DNA of 64,000 bases, taken from Parafrigoribacterium_A soli. Lineage in GTDB: Bacteria; Actinomycetota; Actinomycetes; Actinomycetales; Microbacteriaceae. Shown piece by piece: positions 15,652 to 25,656 of this stretch; positions within the stretch are counted from its first letter, which is position 1; each line of letters starts with the position of its first letter. The notes beneath the pieces are model-generated. The model saw only the letters and a program-made list of their open reading frames with translations. It was not told where the DNA came from and did no database searches. A program made the position numbers and the translations under genes. Where the stretch lies: NCBI RefSeq assembly GCF_040227235.1, contig NZ_JBELNZ010000003.1, positions 186,001 through 250,000 on the forward strand. Reading direction: 5' to 3'.

Positions 15652-17195
15652 ACCGCCATCCCGTCGGGCGTCAGTCCCTGTCCCTCGCCCGAGCGCCACC
15701 GATGCGAGGTGTCGCGCTGGGCCGAGGCGACCGCCTCTTGCGCGACCTGACCGAAGAAGGCGAGGGCGGCATCCCGATCGATGGCGCCCAGTTCGGCGCG
15801 GATCGGGCCGGCCACCGTGTGCAGCTGAATGGCGGCGAGGCCGAGCATCCTGAGCAGCGGCCCTTGGCTGAGCGCAACGCTCTGCAACCGCGGCTGCGGC
15901 ACGATCACGAGTTGCCTCCAGATGGCGCCGCGGCGAAGCAGCAGCCAGTCGGGTGCGGTGGCGAAACCATTGCGGCGCCAGGAGAACGGGCGCAACCACG
16001 CGGCGCGGCGAGGCGAATTGGTGAAGCCGTCATCCGCACCGACGTGCGGGAAGTTCGGAAGCGTGAACCCGGGCAGCACGAGCGCAACCACCCTCGCGGC
16101 ATCGTCGAAGCTGCCCACCGGCAGGATGGTCGTGTTCGCACGTCCGTCCGCGCCCTTGTTCGAGGAGTGGCTGGCGACATTCACTCGAACCTCCCACCAG
16201 CCCGCGGGCCGCCACAGCAGCGACTGGCGAACCTGCACCGAGTGGATGCGCCCAGGGGGCAGCGTCTCGTTGCTCGTGGAGAAGAGACCGTAGCCGACGC
16301 GCACCCCGTCGGGTGTGCCTGCGATCGTGTAGCGCAGCGCCTTTGTGAAGCGGCGCGCGTAGAAGCTGAAGAAACCGAACAGGCTCGGCAGCGCGAAGAT
16401 GAGCGCGTAGAACTTGCCGGTGGCGCCGATCCAGATGCCACCGGCAATGAGGGCGAGCACCAGGATGACCGTGCTCTCGCTGAACACCATCGAGCCCACG
16501 AGGCGCCCGAGGTGGATCTTCACCACAGACTCCGGTGGGGCGAGATCCGGGTCGAGTTCCGGGGCGAGCAGTTCGGCCACTCGGCGATCGAGGAGTCCCT
16601 GCGGAGTGGCGGCCGCCGCGCGCTGCTCGGCCAGCCGTGTGCCGGAGGCGAGGCGCAGGATCTCGCGGCGGAGGTCATCCGCTGCACTCGAACCGAGGTA
16701 GGAGAGCTGCAGGTTGCCGTTCTGTCCGGCCTGGTTGACCTCGAGTTTCGCCGCGCCGAACAGCCTCGCGAAGAACGGTCGAACGATGTTGATGCCCTGG
16801 ATGCGGTCGAGCCTGGCCTTGCGATTCGTGCGGAACAGGATGCCCGATCGAACCTCCACGACCTCGTTGGTGATGCGGAACGTGTGCATGCGCCAGGAGA
16901 GGTAGAAGGCCGCGATGCAGACGATCAGCAGCACGAAGATCACGATGAGCGCCTGCAACACCAGTCCGTGTTCGAGCACGTAGTCGACGGGATCGCCGCC
17001 CTCGTCGAAGCGAGGGATGAAGAGCGAGACGAGTCGTTCGCGCAGGTTCGCGATCACGACGCCCAGGATCGCGATGAGCGCGATGCCACCCCTCAGCAGC
17101 GGGGATGCCGGATGCAGTCGATGCCACTCGCCGTCGGTGAGTGCCGCGGCCACCGGCGGCACGACCACGGCCTCCTGCGGAGGTACCTCGGTCAC
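15648..17195 (-). CDS. Bacterial PH-domain membrane protein, YdbT-like
   Basis: About 515 residues with hydrophobic span pairs separating bPH2 (DUF304) domains; recognisable pieces are FRITNEVVEVRSGILFRTNR, ARLDRIQGINIVRPFFARLF and LPPGRIHSVQVRQSLLWRP. The paired arrangement with the smaller PH protein upstream matches Bacillus YdbS/YdbT, implicated in resistance to some bacteriocins and signal-peptidase-independent secretion stress. GTG 17195 overlaps the upstream stop (GTGA), and the stop overlaps the DUF2520 gene start. Confidence 0.85.
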   Translation of the reverse strand: MTEVPPQEAVVVPPVAAALTDGEWHRLHPASPLLRGGIALIAILGVVIANLRERLVSLFIPRFDEGGDPVDYVLEHGLVLQALIVIFVLLIVCIAAFYLSWRMHTFRITNEVVEVRSGILFRTNRKARLDRIQGINIVRPFFARLFGAAKLEVNQAGQNGNLQLSYLGSSAADDLRREILRLASGTRLAEQRAAAATPQGLLDRRVAELLAPELDPDLAPPESVVKIHLGRLVGSMVFSESTVILVLALIAGGIWIGATGKFYALIFALPSLFGFFSFYARRFTKALRYTIAGTPDGVRVGYGLFSTSNETLPPGRIHSVQVRQSLLWRPAGWWEVRVNVASHSSNKGADGRANTTILPVGSFDDAARVVALVLPGFTLPNFPHVGADDGFTNSPRRAAWLRPFSWRRNGFATAPDWLLLRRGAIWRQLVIVPQPRLQSVALSQGPLLRMLGLAAIQLHTVAGPIRAELGAIDRDAALAFFGQVAQEAVASAQRDTSHRWRSGEGQGLTPDGMAV

Positions 17196-17674
17196 AGCCC
17201 GGCCCGGCGGCTCTCCGCCAGTGCGACGAGCTGGTCGCGAAGCTCGTCCGCATCCGCCGCGGTCAGCCCGGGAAGCGTCACTCCGGCCGCCGCCGCAGCG
17301 GTGACGAACTTGAGCTCGCTCAGGCCGAGCACGCGCGCCACCGGCCCGCGGTTGATGTCGATGAGCTGCATGCGCCCGTAGGGCACAGCGACGAAGCGCT
17401 GCCACATGATTCCGCGGCGGAACAGCAGGTCGTCGTCGCGCAACTGGTAGCCGATCGAGCGCACGCGTCGCGGCGTGATCGCGAGCTTCACGATCGTGCC
17501 GATCGCGAACACGCCCACGATGACGAGAGGTACCCACGCCTGCAGGATCCACATGCCGACGGCGATCGCGATGGCGACGAGGGTGACAATGGCACCGCCG
17601 GCGAGCTCCACCCAGACGAGCTTGGGCGATACGCGGCGCCAGCTGACGTCGGCCAGTTCCAGTCGATTGCTCAC
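17192..17674 (-). CDS. Bacterial PH-domain membrane protein, YdbS-like
   Basis: About 160 residues: two membrane spans (VELAGGAIVTLVAIAIAVGM and ILQAWVPLVIVGVFAIGTIV), then one bPH2 domain (IGYQLRDDDLLFRRGIMWQR, VPYGRMQLIDINRGPVARVL). It is the partner of the larger PH protein downstream. Start GTG 17674 has AAGGAT 5 nt upstream; a longer ATG start at 17725 would overlap the DUF3180 gene by 32 bp and is less likely. Confidence 0.83.
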   Translation of the reverse strand: MSNRLELADVSWRRVSPKLVWVELAGGAIVTLVAIAIAVGMWILQAWVPLVIVGVFAIGTIVKLAITPRRVRSIGYQLRDDDLLFRRGIMWQRFVAVPYGRMQLIDINRGPVARVLGLSELKFVTAAAAAGVTLPGLTAADADELRDQLVALAESRRAGL

Positions 17675-17693
17675 GGTGATCCTTGCGTTCGGG

Positions 17694-18176
17694 TCAGGGC
17701 CTGACGCGGATGGGCTTCCGGTCATCGTCGTCGTCCGGGCCTGCCGGGGGGATGACGCACATGTGTTCGGCGATCAGGCCCGCGGCGAGCAGGATGCCGG
17801 ACGCAATAAGCGTAGCCACCGCGAGCCCGATCGACCCGGCGCTCGGCATCGCCGAGCGCGTCAACACGTAGAGCGTCATGCCCAGGCCGAGACCGGTGAG
17901 TAACGAGCCACTCAGCGCGCAGGCCTTGGCGAGCATCACGACCCTGGTCGCGTAGTACGGATCGACCGGCGCCCTGGACTTGCCGTGGGCAAACCGCCAC
18001 ACGGGAACCGCGAGCAGGATCACGATGACGGCGATTGCGACGAGCGCCACCGGCAGCCCAGCCTCCGGGATGATGATCGCCCGGCCGCCCGAGGCGAGCA
18101 GCGTCTCGATGAACGCTCCGCTCACGGTGCCGAGGATTCCGAGCAGCACGAGGGTGCTCACACGGGTGCGCTTCAT
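17694..18176 (-). CDS. DUF3180 membrane protein
   Basis: A 160-residue protein with four membrane spans, the first near residues 7-27 and the last ending at ILLAAGLIAEHMCVIPP, with an acidic-basic tail (DDDDDRKPIRVRP). Size, span pattern and position right after folK match DUF3180, an actinobacterial family of unknown function. ATG 18176 overlaps the folK stop (TGATG). Confidence 0.82.
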   Translation of the reverse strand: MKRTRVSTLVLLGILGTVSGAFIETLLASGGRAIIIPEAGLPVALVAIAVIVILLAVPVWRFAHGKSRAPVDPYYATRVVMLAKACALSGSLLTGLGLGMTLYVLTRSAMPSAGSIGLAVATLIASGILLAAGLIAEHMCVIPPAGPDDDDDRKPIRVRP

Positions 18177-18703
18177 CACTCGGCTCCCAGCGGCGCGGAC
18201 TCGTACGGCCAGACCGTGTGCGCGATGGGGGCCAGCAGCTCGGTGATGCGGCCGTGCCCGGGGATCTCGGCCTCGGCATCCAGCTGCGCCCAGGGCGCGA
18301 GCACGAAGGCTCGCTGCCACGCCCGCGGATGCGGCAGCACGAGCCGTTCACTTGCCTGCTGCAGCCAGGTTCCGTCGGCCTCGATCACCGCAACCAGGTC
18401 GAGATCGAGGGTGCGGTCACCCCAGCGCTCCAGCCGAACCCGACCGTGCTCGAGCTCGATGCGCTGCAGCTCGTCGAGCAGCCCTTCCGGAGTGAGAGTG
18501 GTCTCGGCGAGCACGACACCGTTCAGGTAACTGGGTGCGGTCTCGTCGACGCCGGCGAGCTTGACCGCGTGCGACTCCACCAGCCCGGACACGGCGGTGA
18601 CGGTCACGCCGTCGATCGCCGAGACATCGAGCACCGCTGCCTTCAGGGTGGCCTCGCGATCACCCTGGTTGCTGCCGAAGGCGATGACGACGCGCGAGCT
18701 CAC
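18176..18703 (-). CDS. folK: 6-hydroxymethyl-7,8-dihydropterin pyrophosphokinase
   Basis: A 175-residue HPPK. Motifs are AFGSNQGDREATL near the N-terminus, YLNGVVLAETTLTPEGLLDE, and the signature ERWGDRTLDLDLV that binds metal and ATP, followed by LVLPHPRAWQRAFVLAPWAQ. It transfers pyrophosphate from ATP to hydroxymethyl-dihydropterin ahead of FolP. GTG 18703 overlaps the folB stop (GTGA). Confidence 0.96.
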   Translation of the reverse strand: MSSRVVIAFGSNQGDREATLKAAVLDVSAIDGVTVTAVSGLVESHAVKLAGVDETAPSYLNGVVLAETTLTPEGLLDELQRIELEHGRVRLERWGDRTLDLDLVAVIEADGTWLQQASERLVLPHPRAWQRAFVLAPWAQLDAEAEIPGHGRITELLAPIAHTVWPYESAPLGAE

Positions 18704-19065
18704 GGGCGGCTCCTGGTGATCGTGACCGAGACATCCGCGAACGGTACGGTGATCGGCGCGCTCGGCTTGTGCAGGGTCACCGTGACCTGCTTGGCCGGTT
18801 TGTGCGCGAGGACGACGTCGGCGATGCGCTGCGCCACGGTCTCGATCAGGTCGACCGGATCGCGCTCCACCGCGGCGACGATCTCCTCGGCGAGCACGCC
18901 GTAGTGAATGGTCTGCTCGAGGTCATCGGACTCGGCCGCCGCCGCGAAGTCGAGCGTCACCGTCACGTCGATGAAGAAGTCCTGGCCGTTCTCGCGCTCC
19001 TCGGCGAAGACGCCGTGATGCCCGGATGCCCGCAGGCCGGTCAAAGTCAACAGATCGTCGGTCAT
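18700..19065 (-). CDS. folB: Dihydroneopterin aldolase
   Basis: A 121-residue FolB with the conserved SGHHGVFAEERENGQDFFID segment, the active-site YGVLAEEIV and a conserved late Lys in LHKPSAPI. It converts dihydroneopterin to hydroxymethyl-dihydropterin and glycolaldehyde. ATG 19065 overlaps the folP stop (ATGA); 11 extra residues from an upstream in-frame start are not family-like. Confidence 0.95.
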   Translation of the reverse strand: MTDDLLTLTGLRASGHHGVFAEERENGQDFFIDVTVTLDFAAAAESDDLEQTIHYGVLAEEIVAAVERDPVDLIETVAQRIADVVLAHKPAKQVTVTLHKPSAPITVPFADVSVTITRSRP

Positions 19066-19961
19066 AGCCCGGCTCCATTCCCGTGCATCGCGCTCCACAC
19101 GTCGAGCGCGGCCCGCGTGCCCGCCACGTCGTGCACGCGTACTCCCCAGACTCCGGCCTCGGCCGCGAGCGCGCTGATCACCGCGGTCGGGCGGTCGCGA
19201 TCCTTGACCGGCGCGCCCTCGGGCAGCAGGTCGCCGAGGAATCGCTTGCGCGAGACGCCCAGCAGCAGCGGATAGCCGAGGATGCCGAGCTCGCGCAGGT
19301 GCCCGAGCATGAGCCAGTTCTGCTCGGCGTTCTTCGCGAAGCCGATACCAGGGTCGAGGATGATGCGGTTGGGGTCGACGCCCGCCACGATCAGCTCGGC
19401 GACGCGCTGCTTCAGCTCGGTGCGCACATCGCGCACGACGTTGTTGTAGACCGCGTTCGACTGCATCGTGTCGCTGGGTCCGCGCCAGTGCATCGCGACA
19501 AAGTGCAGGCCGGTCTCGGCCGCGACTCTCGCCATCGCGGGGTCGGCGAGTCCGCCGGAGACGTCGTTGATCAGCCGGGCACCGGCCTCGGCGGCGGCGA
19601 GCGCGGTTGAGGCGTTCATGGTGTCGACGCTAACGACGATGTCGCGCCGCACCAGTTCTTCGATGACGGGGATGACGCGACGCCGTTCCTCATCGAGCGG
19701 AATGCGCTGGGCCCCCGGCCTCGTGGACTCCCCGCCGACGTCGATGAGACGGGCGCCGGCCTCGGTGAGTTCGACCGCTCGCGCGACCGCCACATCCAGC
19801 CGGTTGTATTCGCCGCCGTCGCTGAAGGAGTCCGGGGTCATGTTGATCACGCCCATGATCACCGGCGCGGTCGCGCTCGCGGGCGCGCGGCGGCGCAGCA
19901 CGGCGGGGGTGCGCGAGCGACCCGGGGTCAACTGCGGCTGGTTCGATCCCTCGACGCTCAT
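19062..19961 (-). CDS. folP: Dihydropteroate synthase
   Basis: A 299-residue DHPS. Signature 1 is VIMGVINMTPDSFSDGGEY, followed by LIDVGGESTRPGAQ, the pterin-binding INDVSGG and DPGIGFAKNAEQNW, and the late GVSRKRFLG. It condenses the pterin pyrophosphate with p-aminobenzoate and is the sulfonamide target. A ~30-residue N-terminal extension precedes the TIM barrel. ATG 19961 overlaps the folE stop. Confidence 0.97.
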   Translation of the reverse strand: MSVEGSNQPQLTPGRSRTPAVLRRRAPASATAPVIMGVINMTPDSFSDGGEYNRLDVAVARAVELTEAGARLIDVGGESTRPGAQRIPLDEERRRVIPVIEELVRRDIVVSVDTMNASTALAAAEAGARLINDVSGGLADPAMARVAAETGLHFVAMHWRGPSDTMQSNAVYNNVVRDVRTELKQRVAELIVAGVDPNRIILDPGIGFAKNAEQNWLMLGHLRELGILGYPLLLGVSRKRFLGDLLPEGAPVKDRDRPTAVISALAAEAGVWGVRVHDVAGTRAALDVWSAMHGNGAGL

Positions 19962-20608
19962 GATTGGACCTCGCTGCGCGCCGAGCCGATGAGCGCCATG
20001 ACCTCACTTCGCTCGGTCGCCTCTGAGAGGGTTCCGCGCGTGGCCATGGTGACGGTGGAACTGTTCAACTGACGTACGCCCCGCGACCAGACGCAGGCGT
20101 GAGCGGCGTCGAGCACGACGAGCAGACCGAGCGGGTCGAGGCCCTCCTGCAGGGCATCCGCAATTTCTTCGGTCAGTCGCTCCTGCAGTTGCGGGCGCGC
20201 GGCGAGTGTCTCGACGACCCGGGGGAGCTTGCCGAGGCCCACGATGCGCGTGCGGGGAACGTAGGCGATGTGCGCCACCCCCGTGAACGGCAGAAGGTGG
20301 TGCTCGCACACGGAGCGGAAGTCGATGTCTCGCAGCAGAACGAGTTCGCCGAGTTCGTCGGATCCCTCCGGGAACTCGGCGCTGCCGGTGAGGTGGCTCA
20401 GCGGATCAACCGCGAGTCCCTCGAAGAACTCGCTGTACGCCTGGGCGATGCGCTCCGGAGTGTTGACGAGGCCGGGGCGAGTGGGGTCTTCGCCGATCGC
20501 GGCAAGGATCTCCGTAACGGCAGCCTCGATGCGCCCGCGGTCGATGCCCTGCCACGGGGCATGACGCGTCCCGCCGTCGTTGGCTGGCGCGGATTCCTTG
20601 CGGGACAC
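19958..20608 (-). CDS. folE: GTP cyclohydrolase I
   Basis: A 216-residue GCH-I, first enzyme of folate synthesis. SVCEHHLLPFTGVAHIAYVP carries the zinc Cys and catalytic His residues; KLPRVVETLAARPQLQERLT and HACVWSRGVRQ (second zinc Cys) complete the site. The start is GTG 20608 with GGGGAT upstream, 16 nt after the ftsH stop. Confidence 0.97.
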   Translation of the reverse strand: MSRKESAPANDGGTRHAPWQGIDRGRIEAAVTEILAAIGEDPTRPGLVNTPERIAQAYSEFFEGLAVDPLSHLTGSAEFPEGSDELGELVLLRDIDFRSVCEHHLLPFTGVAHIAYVPRTRIVGLGKLPRVVETLAARPQLQERLTEEIADALQEGLDPLGLLVVLDAAHACVWSRGVRQLNSSTVTMATRGTLSEATERSEVMALIGSARSEVQS

Positions 20609-20624
20609 GGATCCCCTTCGGTGC

Positions 20625-22622
<1,998 letters not shown>

Positions 22623-22755
22623 AGTGTTCCGGGAGTCGAGCCCGGCACCTTTCTGACGGTGAATGTGGTTGCAAGGGTATCGCGCCAGGGCTGGGCGGCC
22701 ACTGCATGTTTGCTGGCGGCGTAATGCGCCCTCGGTCGGCCGCAGGGCGAGCCCA

Positions 22756-22839
22756 TTCCGCAGGTCGACCCCTCCCGCAGGTCGAGCTTGTCCCGCAGGT
22801 CGAACCCGTCCCGCAGGTCGAGCTTGTCGAGACCTCACC
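22756..22839. repeat. 18-bp tandem repeat array, left arm of an inverted pair
   Basis: Four consecutive copies of the unit TCCCGCAGGTCGAGCTTG with small variations (22756-22772, 22773-22790, 22791-22808, 22809-22826) are followed by TCGAGACCTCACC. The last 29 bp (22811-22839) recur exactly, inverted, at 23249-23277 on the other side of the GIY-YIG gene. There are no spacers, so it is not a CRISPR array. Confidence 0.9.
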
Positions 22840-22918
22840 AACGAACAACCGCCGGCAGTTATCCACAGTTGCGCAGCTGCACCGGCCGCGCCGTTCTGAA
22901 AGCCGCCATTCTGTCGCC

Positions 22919-23215
22919 ATGCCACACATGTACATCCTCAAATGCGGCGATGGTTCGCTCTATGTGGGCAGCGCAGGCGACCTGGAGTCGCGCATCGCGC
23001 AACACCAAGCCGGATTCGGATGCACGTACACGGCCAAACGCCAGCCCGTGGCACTGGTTTTCGCGCAGCACTTCGATCGAATCGATGAGGCGTACCTCCG
23101 CGAAAAGCAGGTACAGGGCTGGGGTCGCGCGAAACGACTCGCGCTCATCGAGGGACGACTGGGGGACCTTCCGGCATTGAGCCGGTCTCGCTCCGAAGGC
23201 GCTTCAGAGGGTTGA
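22919..23215 (+). CDS. GIY-YIG-family nuclease domain protein
   Basis: A 98-residue stand-alone GIY-YIG domain. The GIY motif is MYILKCGDGSLYVGSAGDLE (Y and V at the usual tyrosine positions: MYIL and YVG), followed by RIAQHQAGFGCTYTAKR with the conserved Arg, and a helix holding the catalytic Glu in DEAYLREKQVQGWGR. Members of this UPF0213/YhbQ-like group have unclear roles. Orientation is opposite to all surrounding genes, it interrupts the hpt-ftsH neighbourhood, and inverted 18-bp arrays flank it, so it may be an inserted or mobile unit. Confidence 0.85.
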   Translation: MPHMYILKCGDGSLYVGSAGDLESRIAQHQAGFGCTYTAKRQPVALVFAQHFDRIDEAYLREKQVQGWGRAKRLALIEGRLGDLPALSRSRSEGASEG

Positions 23216-23248
23216 GCGGGCGGACTGCTCGGGAAGTAGTAACTCGTC

Positions 23249-23350
23249 GGTGAGGTCTCGACAAGCTCGACCTGCGGAACGGGCTCGACCTGCGGAACGG
23301 GCTCGGCCTGCGGAACGGGCTCGACCTGCGGGAAGACGTTCGACCTGCGA
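23249..23350. repeat. 18-bp tandem repeat array, right arm of an inverted pair
   Basis: The array starts with GGTGAGGTCTCGACAAGC and continues with about five units of the reverse complement of the left array (core CTCGACCTGCGGA at intervals of 17-19 bp). The first 29 bp are an exact inverted copy of 22811-22839. It lies between the GIY-YIG stop and the hpt stop. Confidence 0.9.
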
Positions 23351-23375
23351 AGCGCGTAACTGCCGCGGCGGCGGG

Positions 23376-23927
23376 CTACTGGTAGACGTGCGGCGCGAGC
23401 ACCCCGATGCCGCGCAGGTTGCGGTACTTCTCGGCGTAGTCGAGTCCGTAGCCGACCACGAATGCGGAGGGCATCTCGAAGCCGACGTACTTGACGTCGA
23501 CGGCGACCTTGGCGGCATCCGGCTTGCGAAGCAAAGCGCAGATCTCGACGGATGCCGCACCCCTGCTCTCGAGGTTGGTGCGCAGCCACGAGAGCGTGAG
23601 CCCGGAGTCGATGATGTCTTCGACGATGAGCACGTTGCGGTCGTGCAGGTCGGAATCGAGGTCCTTGAGGATGCGTACGACGCCGGACGACTGCGTGCCG
23701 GAGCCGTAGGAGGAGACCGCCATCCAGTCCATCTCGAGAGGGATGGTGAGCTCGCGGGCGAGGTCGGCCATCACCATCACGGCACCGCGAAGCACCCCGA
23801 CCAGCAGGATCTCGCGACCGGCGTAGTCCTCCTCGATGCGCCTGGCGAGCTCGGCGATCTTCGCGTGGATCTCCTCCTCGGTGAGGAGCGTGCTGCTGAG
23901 GTCGTCCGCGATGTCGCTGAATTCCAT
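23376..23927 (-). CDS. hpt: Hypoxanthine phosphoribosyltransferase
   Basis: A 183-residue type I phosphoribosyltransferase with the PRPP loop VLIVEDIIDSGLTLSWL and the N-terminal segment LLVGVLRGAVMVMADL. It salvages hypoxanthine/guanine to IMP/GMP. The ATG is 4 nt after the tilS stop, so the two genes are co-transcribed, as is usual. Confidence 0.95.
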   Translation of the reverse strand: MEFSDIADDLSSTLLTEEEIHAKIAELARRIEEDYAGREILLVGVLRGAVMVMADLARELTIPLEMDWMAVSSYGSGTQSSGVVRILKDLDSDLHDRNVLIVEDIIDSGLTLSWLRTNLESRGAASVEICALLRKPDAAKVAVDVKYVGFEMPSAFVVGYGLDYAEKYRNLRGIGVLAPHVYQ

Positions 23928-23931
23928 GGGT

Positions 23932-25011
23932 CTAGGGCTCCCGGTGAGGTGAGGTGGTTGCGGAGAACACCAGCAGGTGCCCCTCGCGTTTAACAGTAAT
24001 GCCCGGGAGGTCGAGCGCCCCCTGGCCGTGCCAATCGGTCACGAGCCGCGCGACCTCGAGCGTCTGTGTTCGGCTGAGACTCACCCCGAACTCCGCGGCG
24101 ACGGCGAGACGGATGATGCGCTGGCGCAGCGCGGGTGGGTTCGCCTCGAGCGCCTTCACCGCGAGCGCGATGCCGGCCTCGGCGTGCTCGGCAAGCTCCT
24201 CGATGATCTCCTCGGCGAAGTGGTCGAGCGCGTCGCTGTCCTCGCGCAGCTGGGTCGCCGTGCGCGCGAGAGCCTCCGCGACGCCAGGCCCGAGCTCCGC
24301 TTCGAGCACGGGCAGGATCGAGTTGCGCACCCGCACCCGCCGAAACCGCTCCTCGTCGTTCTGCGGGTCGTCCCACGGTTCGAGGCCCGAGTCAGCGCAG
24401 AACTGCCGGGTCACCGAACGACGGATGCCGAGCAGCGGCCTCAGATACAGCCCGGCACTCGAGTCCATGCCCTTGAGACTCGCAGCCCCGCTTCCCCGTG
24501 CGAGCCCCAACAGCACCGTCTCGGCCTGGTCGTCGAGCGTGTGCCCGAGCAGCACCCGCGTGGCGCCCGTCTCCGCCGCGGCCTCGGCGAGCGCCGCGTA
24601 GCGCGCGTCCCGCGCCGCCGCCTCCGGGCCGCCGGCCCTCCCCACCTCGACCCGCTTGACGATGACGGGGTCGAGCCCCAGCGAACGTGCCTGGTCTGCA
24701 GCCCTGGCTGCGACATCCGCCGACCCCTCTTGCAACCCGTGGTCGACAATGACGGCTCCAGCCCGGCACCCGGCCCGTGGTGCCTCGAACGCCGTGGCAC
24801 CGGCGAGTGCGAGCGAGTCAGCTCCGCCGCTGAGCGCCACCAGCACGAGCGGCGCGCCGGAATCGGGGCCAATTCGTCCCGAATGGGCCGACGCGTTGCC
24901 CCATTCGGGACGAATACACCCATTTCCCGAAACCTGCTCGGCAGATGCCGCACCACGCACGGCACGTCGCACCTCGGCGATCGCGGGCGTCAGTCTGGGC
25001 CGAGTCGTCAT
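23932..25011 (-). CDS. tilS: tRNA(Ile)-lysidine synthetase, with a palindrome-encoded N-terminal insertion
   Basis: A 359-residue N-type ATP pyrophosphatase: PP-loop LVALSGGADSLALA, then GHTLDDQAETVLLGLARGSG and a C-terminal substrate domain. It converts C34 of the CAU-anticodon tRNA-Ile to lysidine, so it should be essential. Between the N-terminal helix (ending about AASAEQVSG) and the PP loop there are some 20 extra residues (CIRPEWGNASAHSGRIGPDS), mostly encoded by a 44-bp perfect inverted repeat (24872-24915). The insertion keeps the frame. ATG 25011 is divergent from ppa. Confidence 0.94.
   Translation of the reverse strand: MTTRPRLTPAIAEVRRAVRGAASAEQVSGNGCIRPEWGNASAHSGRIGPDSGAPLVLVALSGGADSLALAGATAFEAPRAGCRAGAVIVDHGLQEGSADVAARAADQARSLGLDPVIVKRVEVGRAGGPEAAARDARYAALAEAAAETGATRVLLGHTLDDQAETVLLGLARGSGAASLKGMDSSAGLYLRPLLGIRRSVTRQFCADSGLEPWDDPQNDEERFRRVRVRNSILPVLEAELGPGVAEALARTATQLREDSDALDHFAEEIIEELAEHAEAGIALAVKALEANPPALRQRIIRLAVAAEFGVSLSRTQTLEVARLVTDWHGQGALDLPGITVKREGHLLVFSATTSPHREP
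24872..24915. repeat. Perfect 16-bp-arm palindromic element inside tilS
   Basis: Arms 24872-24887 (ATTCGTCCCGAATGGG) and 24900-24915 are exact reverse complements around a 12-nt spacer. The element is in frame within the N-terminal region of tilS and encodes an apparently non-conserved peptide just before the PP loop. Confidence 0.85.
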
Positions 25012-25054
25012 CCAGTAACGTTATTCCAGCAACCACAGAACAAGGAGCACGCAC

Positions 25055-25546
25055 ATGGCCGCCTACGACGCCGTCATCGAAATCCCCAAGGGAAGTCGCA
25101 ACAAGTACGAGGTGGACCACGAGACCGGCCGCGTCTACCTCGACCGCGAACTCTTCACCGGGTTCGTCTACCCGACCGACTACGGCTTCTTCGAGAACAC
25201 CCTCGGCCTCGACGGCGACCCGGTCGACGTGCTCGTGCTGCTCAACTACCCGCTCTTCCCCGGCGTCGGCGTCTCCGTGCGCCCGGTCGGAGTCTTCAAC
25301 ATGACGGATGACGGCGGTTCAGACGCGAAGGTCATCGCCGTGCAGGCGAAGGACCCGCGCTGGGCCCACATTCAGGATGTCGATGACATCCCCGAATACA
25401 CCCGCAAGGAGATCGAGCACTTCTTCGAGCACTACAAGGACCTCGAGCCCGGCAAGTGGGTCAAGACCGAGGGCTGGGGCAACGCGGCAGAGGCCGAGGC
25501 CATCGTGCAGGCGGGCTTCGAGAAGCTCAAGGCCGAGGGTCACTGA
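25055..25546 (+). CDS. ppa: Inorganic pyrophosphatase (family I)
   Basis: A 163-residue soluble pyrophosphatase. The signature DGDPVDVLVLL carries the metal-binding aspartates; EIPKGSRNKYEVDHETG, YPTDYGFFENT and KWVKTEGWG complete the active site. It hydrolyses PPi to pull biosynthetic reactions forward. The ATG has AAGGAG upstream and diverges from tilS (43-bp gap). Confidence 0.97.
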   Translation: MAAYDAVIEIPKGSRNKYEVDHETGRVYLDRELFTGFVYPTDYGFFENTLGLDGDPVDVLVLLNYPLFPGVGVSVRPVGVFNMTDDGGSDAKVIAVQAKDPRWAHIQDVDDIPEYTRKEIEHFFEHYKDLEPGKWVKTEGWGNAAEAEAIVQAGFEKLKAEGH

Positions 25547-25656
25547 CCTCCTCCCGAGTCACGCTTCCCGCGGCGCGCATCTCGGTGCGCCAGTAAGCGC
25601 TTCCGCGCGCCCGATGCTTCTGGCGCGGGGAGCCGCGTAGCGGAGCGGCGAGCCGA

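Noticed and set aside
15702..17381. A 559-codon plus-strand frame opposite the PH-domain genes
   Set aside because: It overlaps two recognisable PH-domain membrane proteins and has only shadow-type composition.
22859..22868. TTATCCACA as a DnaA box marking an origin
   Set aside because: It is a single perfect box (another, TTATGCACA, is at 1803-1811) with no box cluster, no AT-rich unwinding region and no dnaA/dnaN nearby.
22756..23350. CRISPR array
   Set aside because: The 18-bp units are directly adjacent, with no spacers of constant length, and there are no cas genes.
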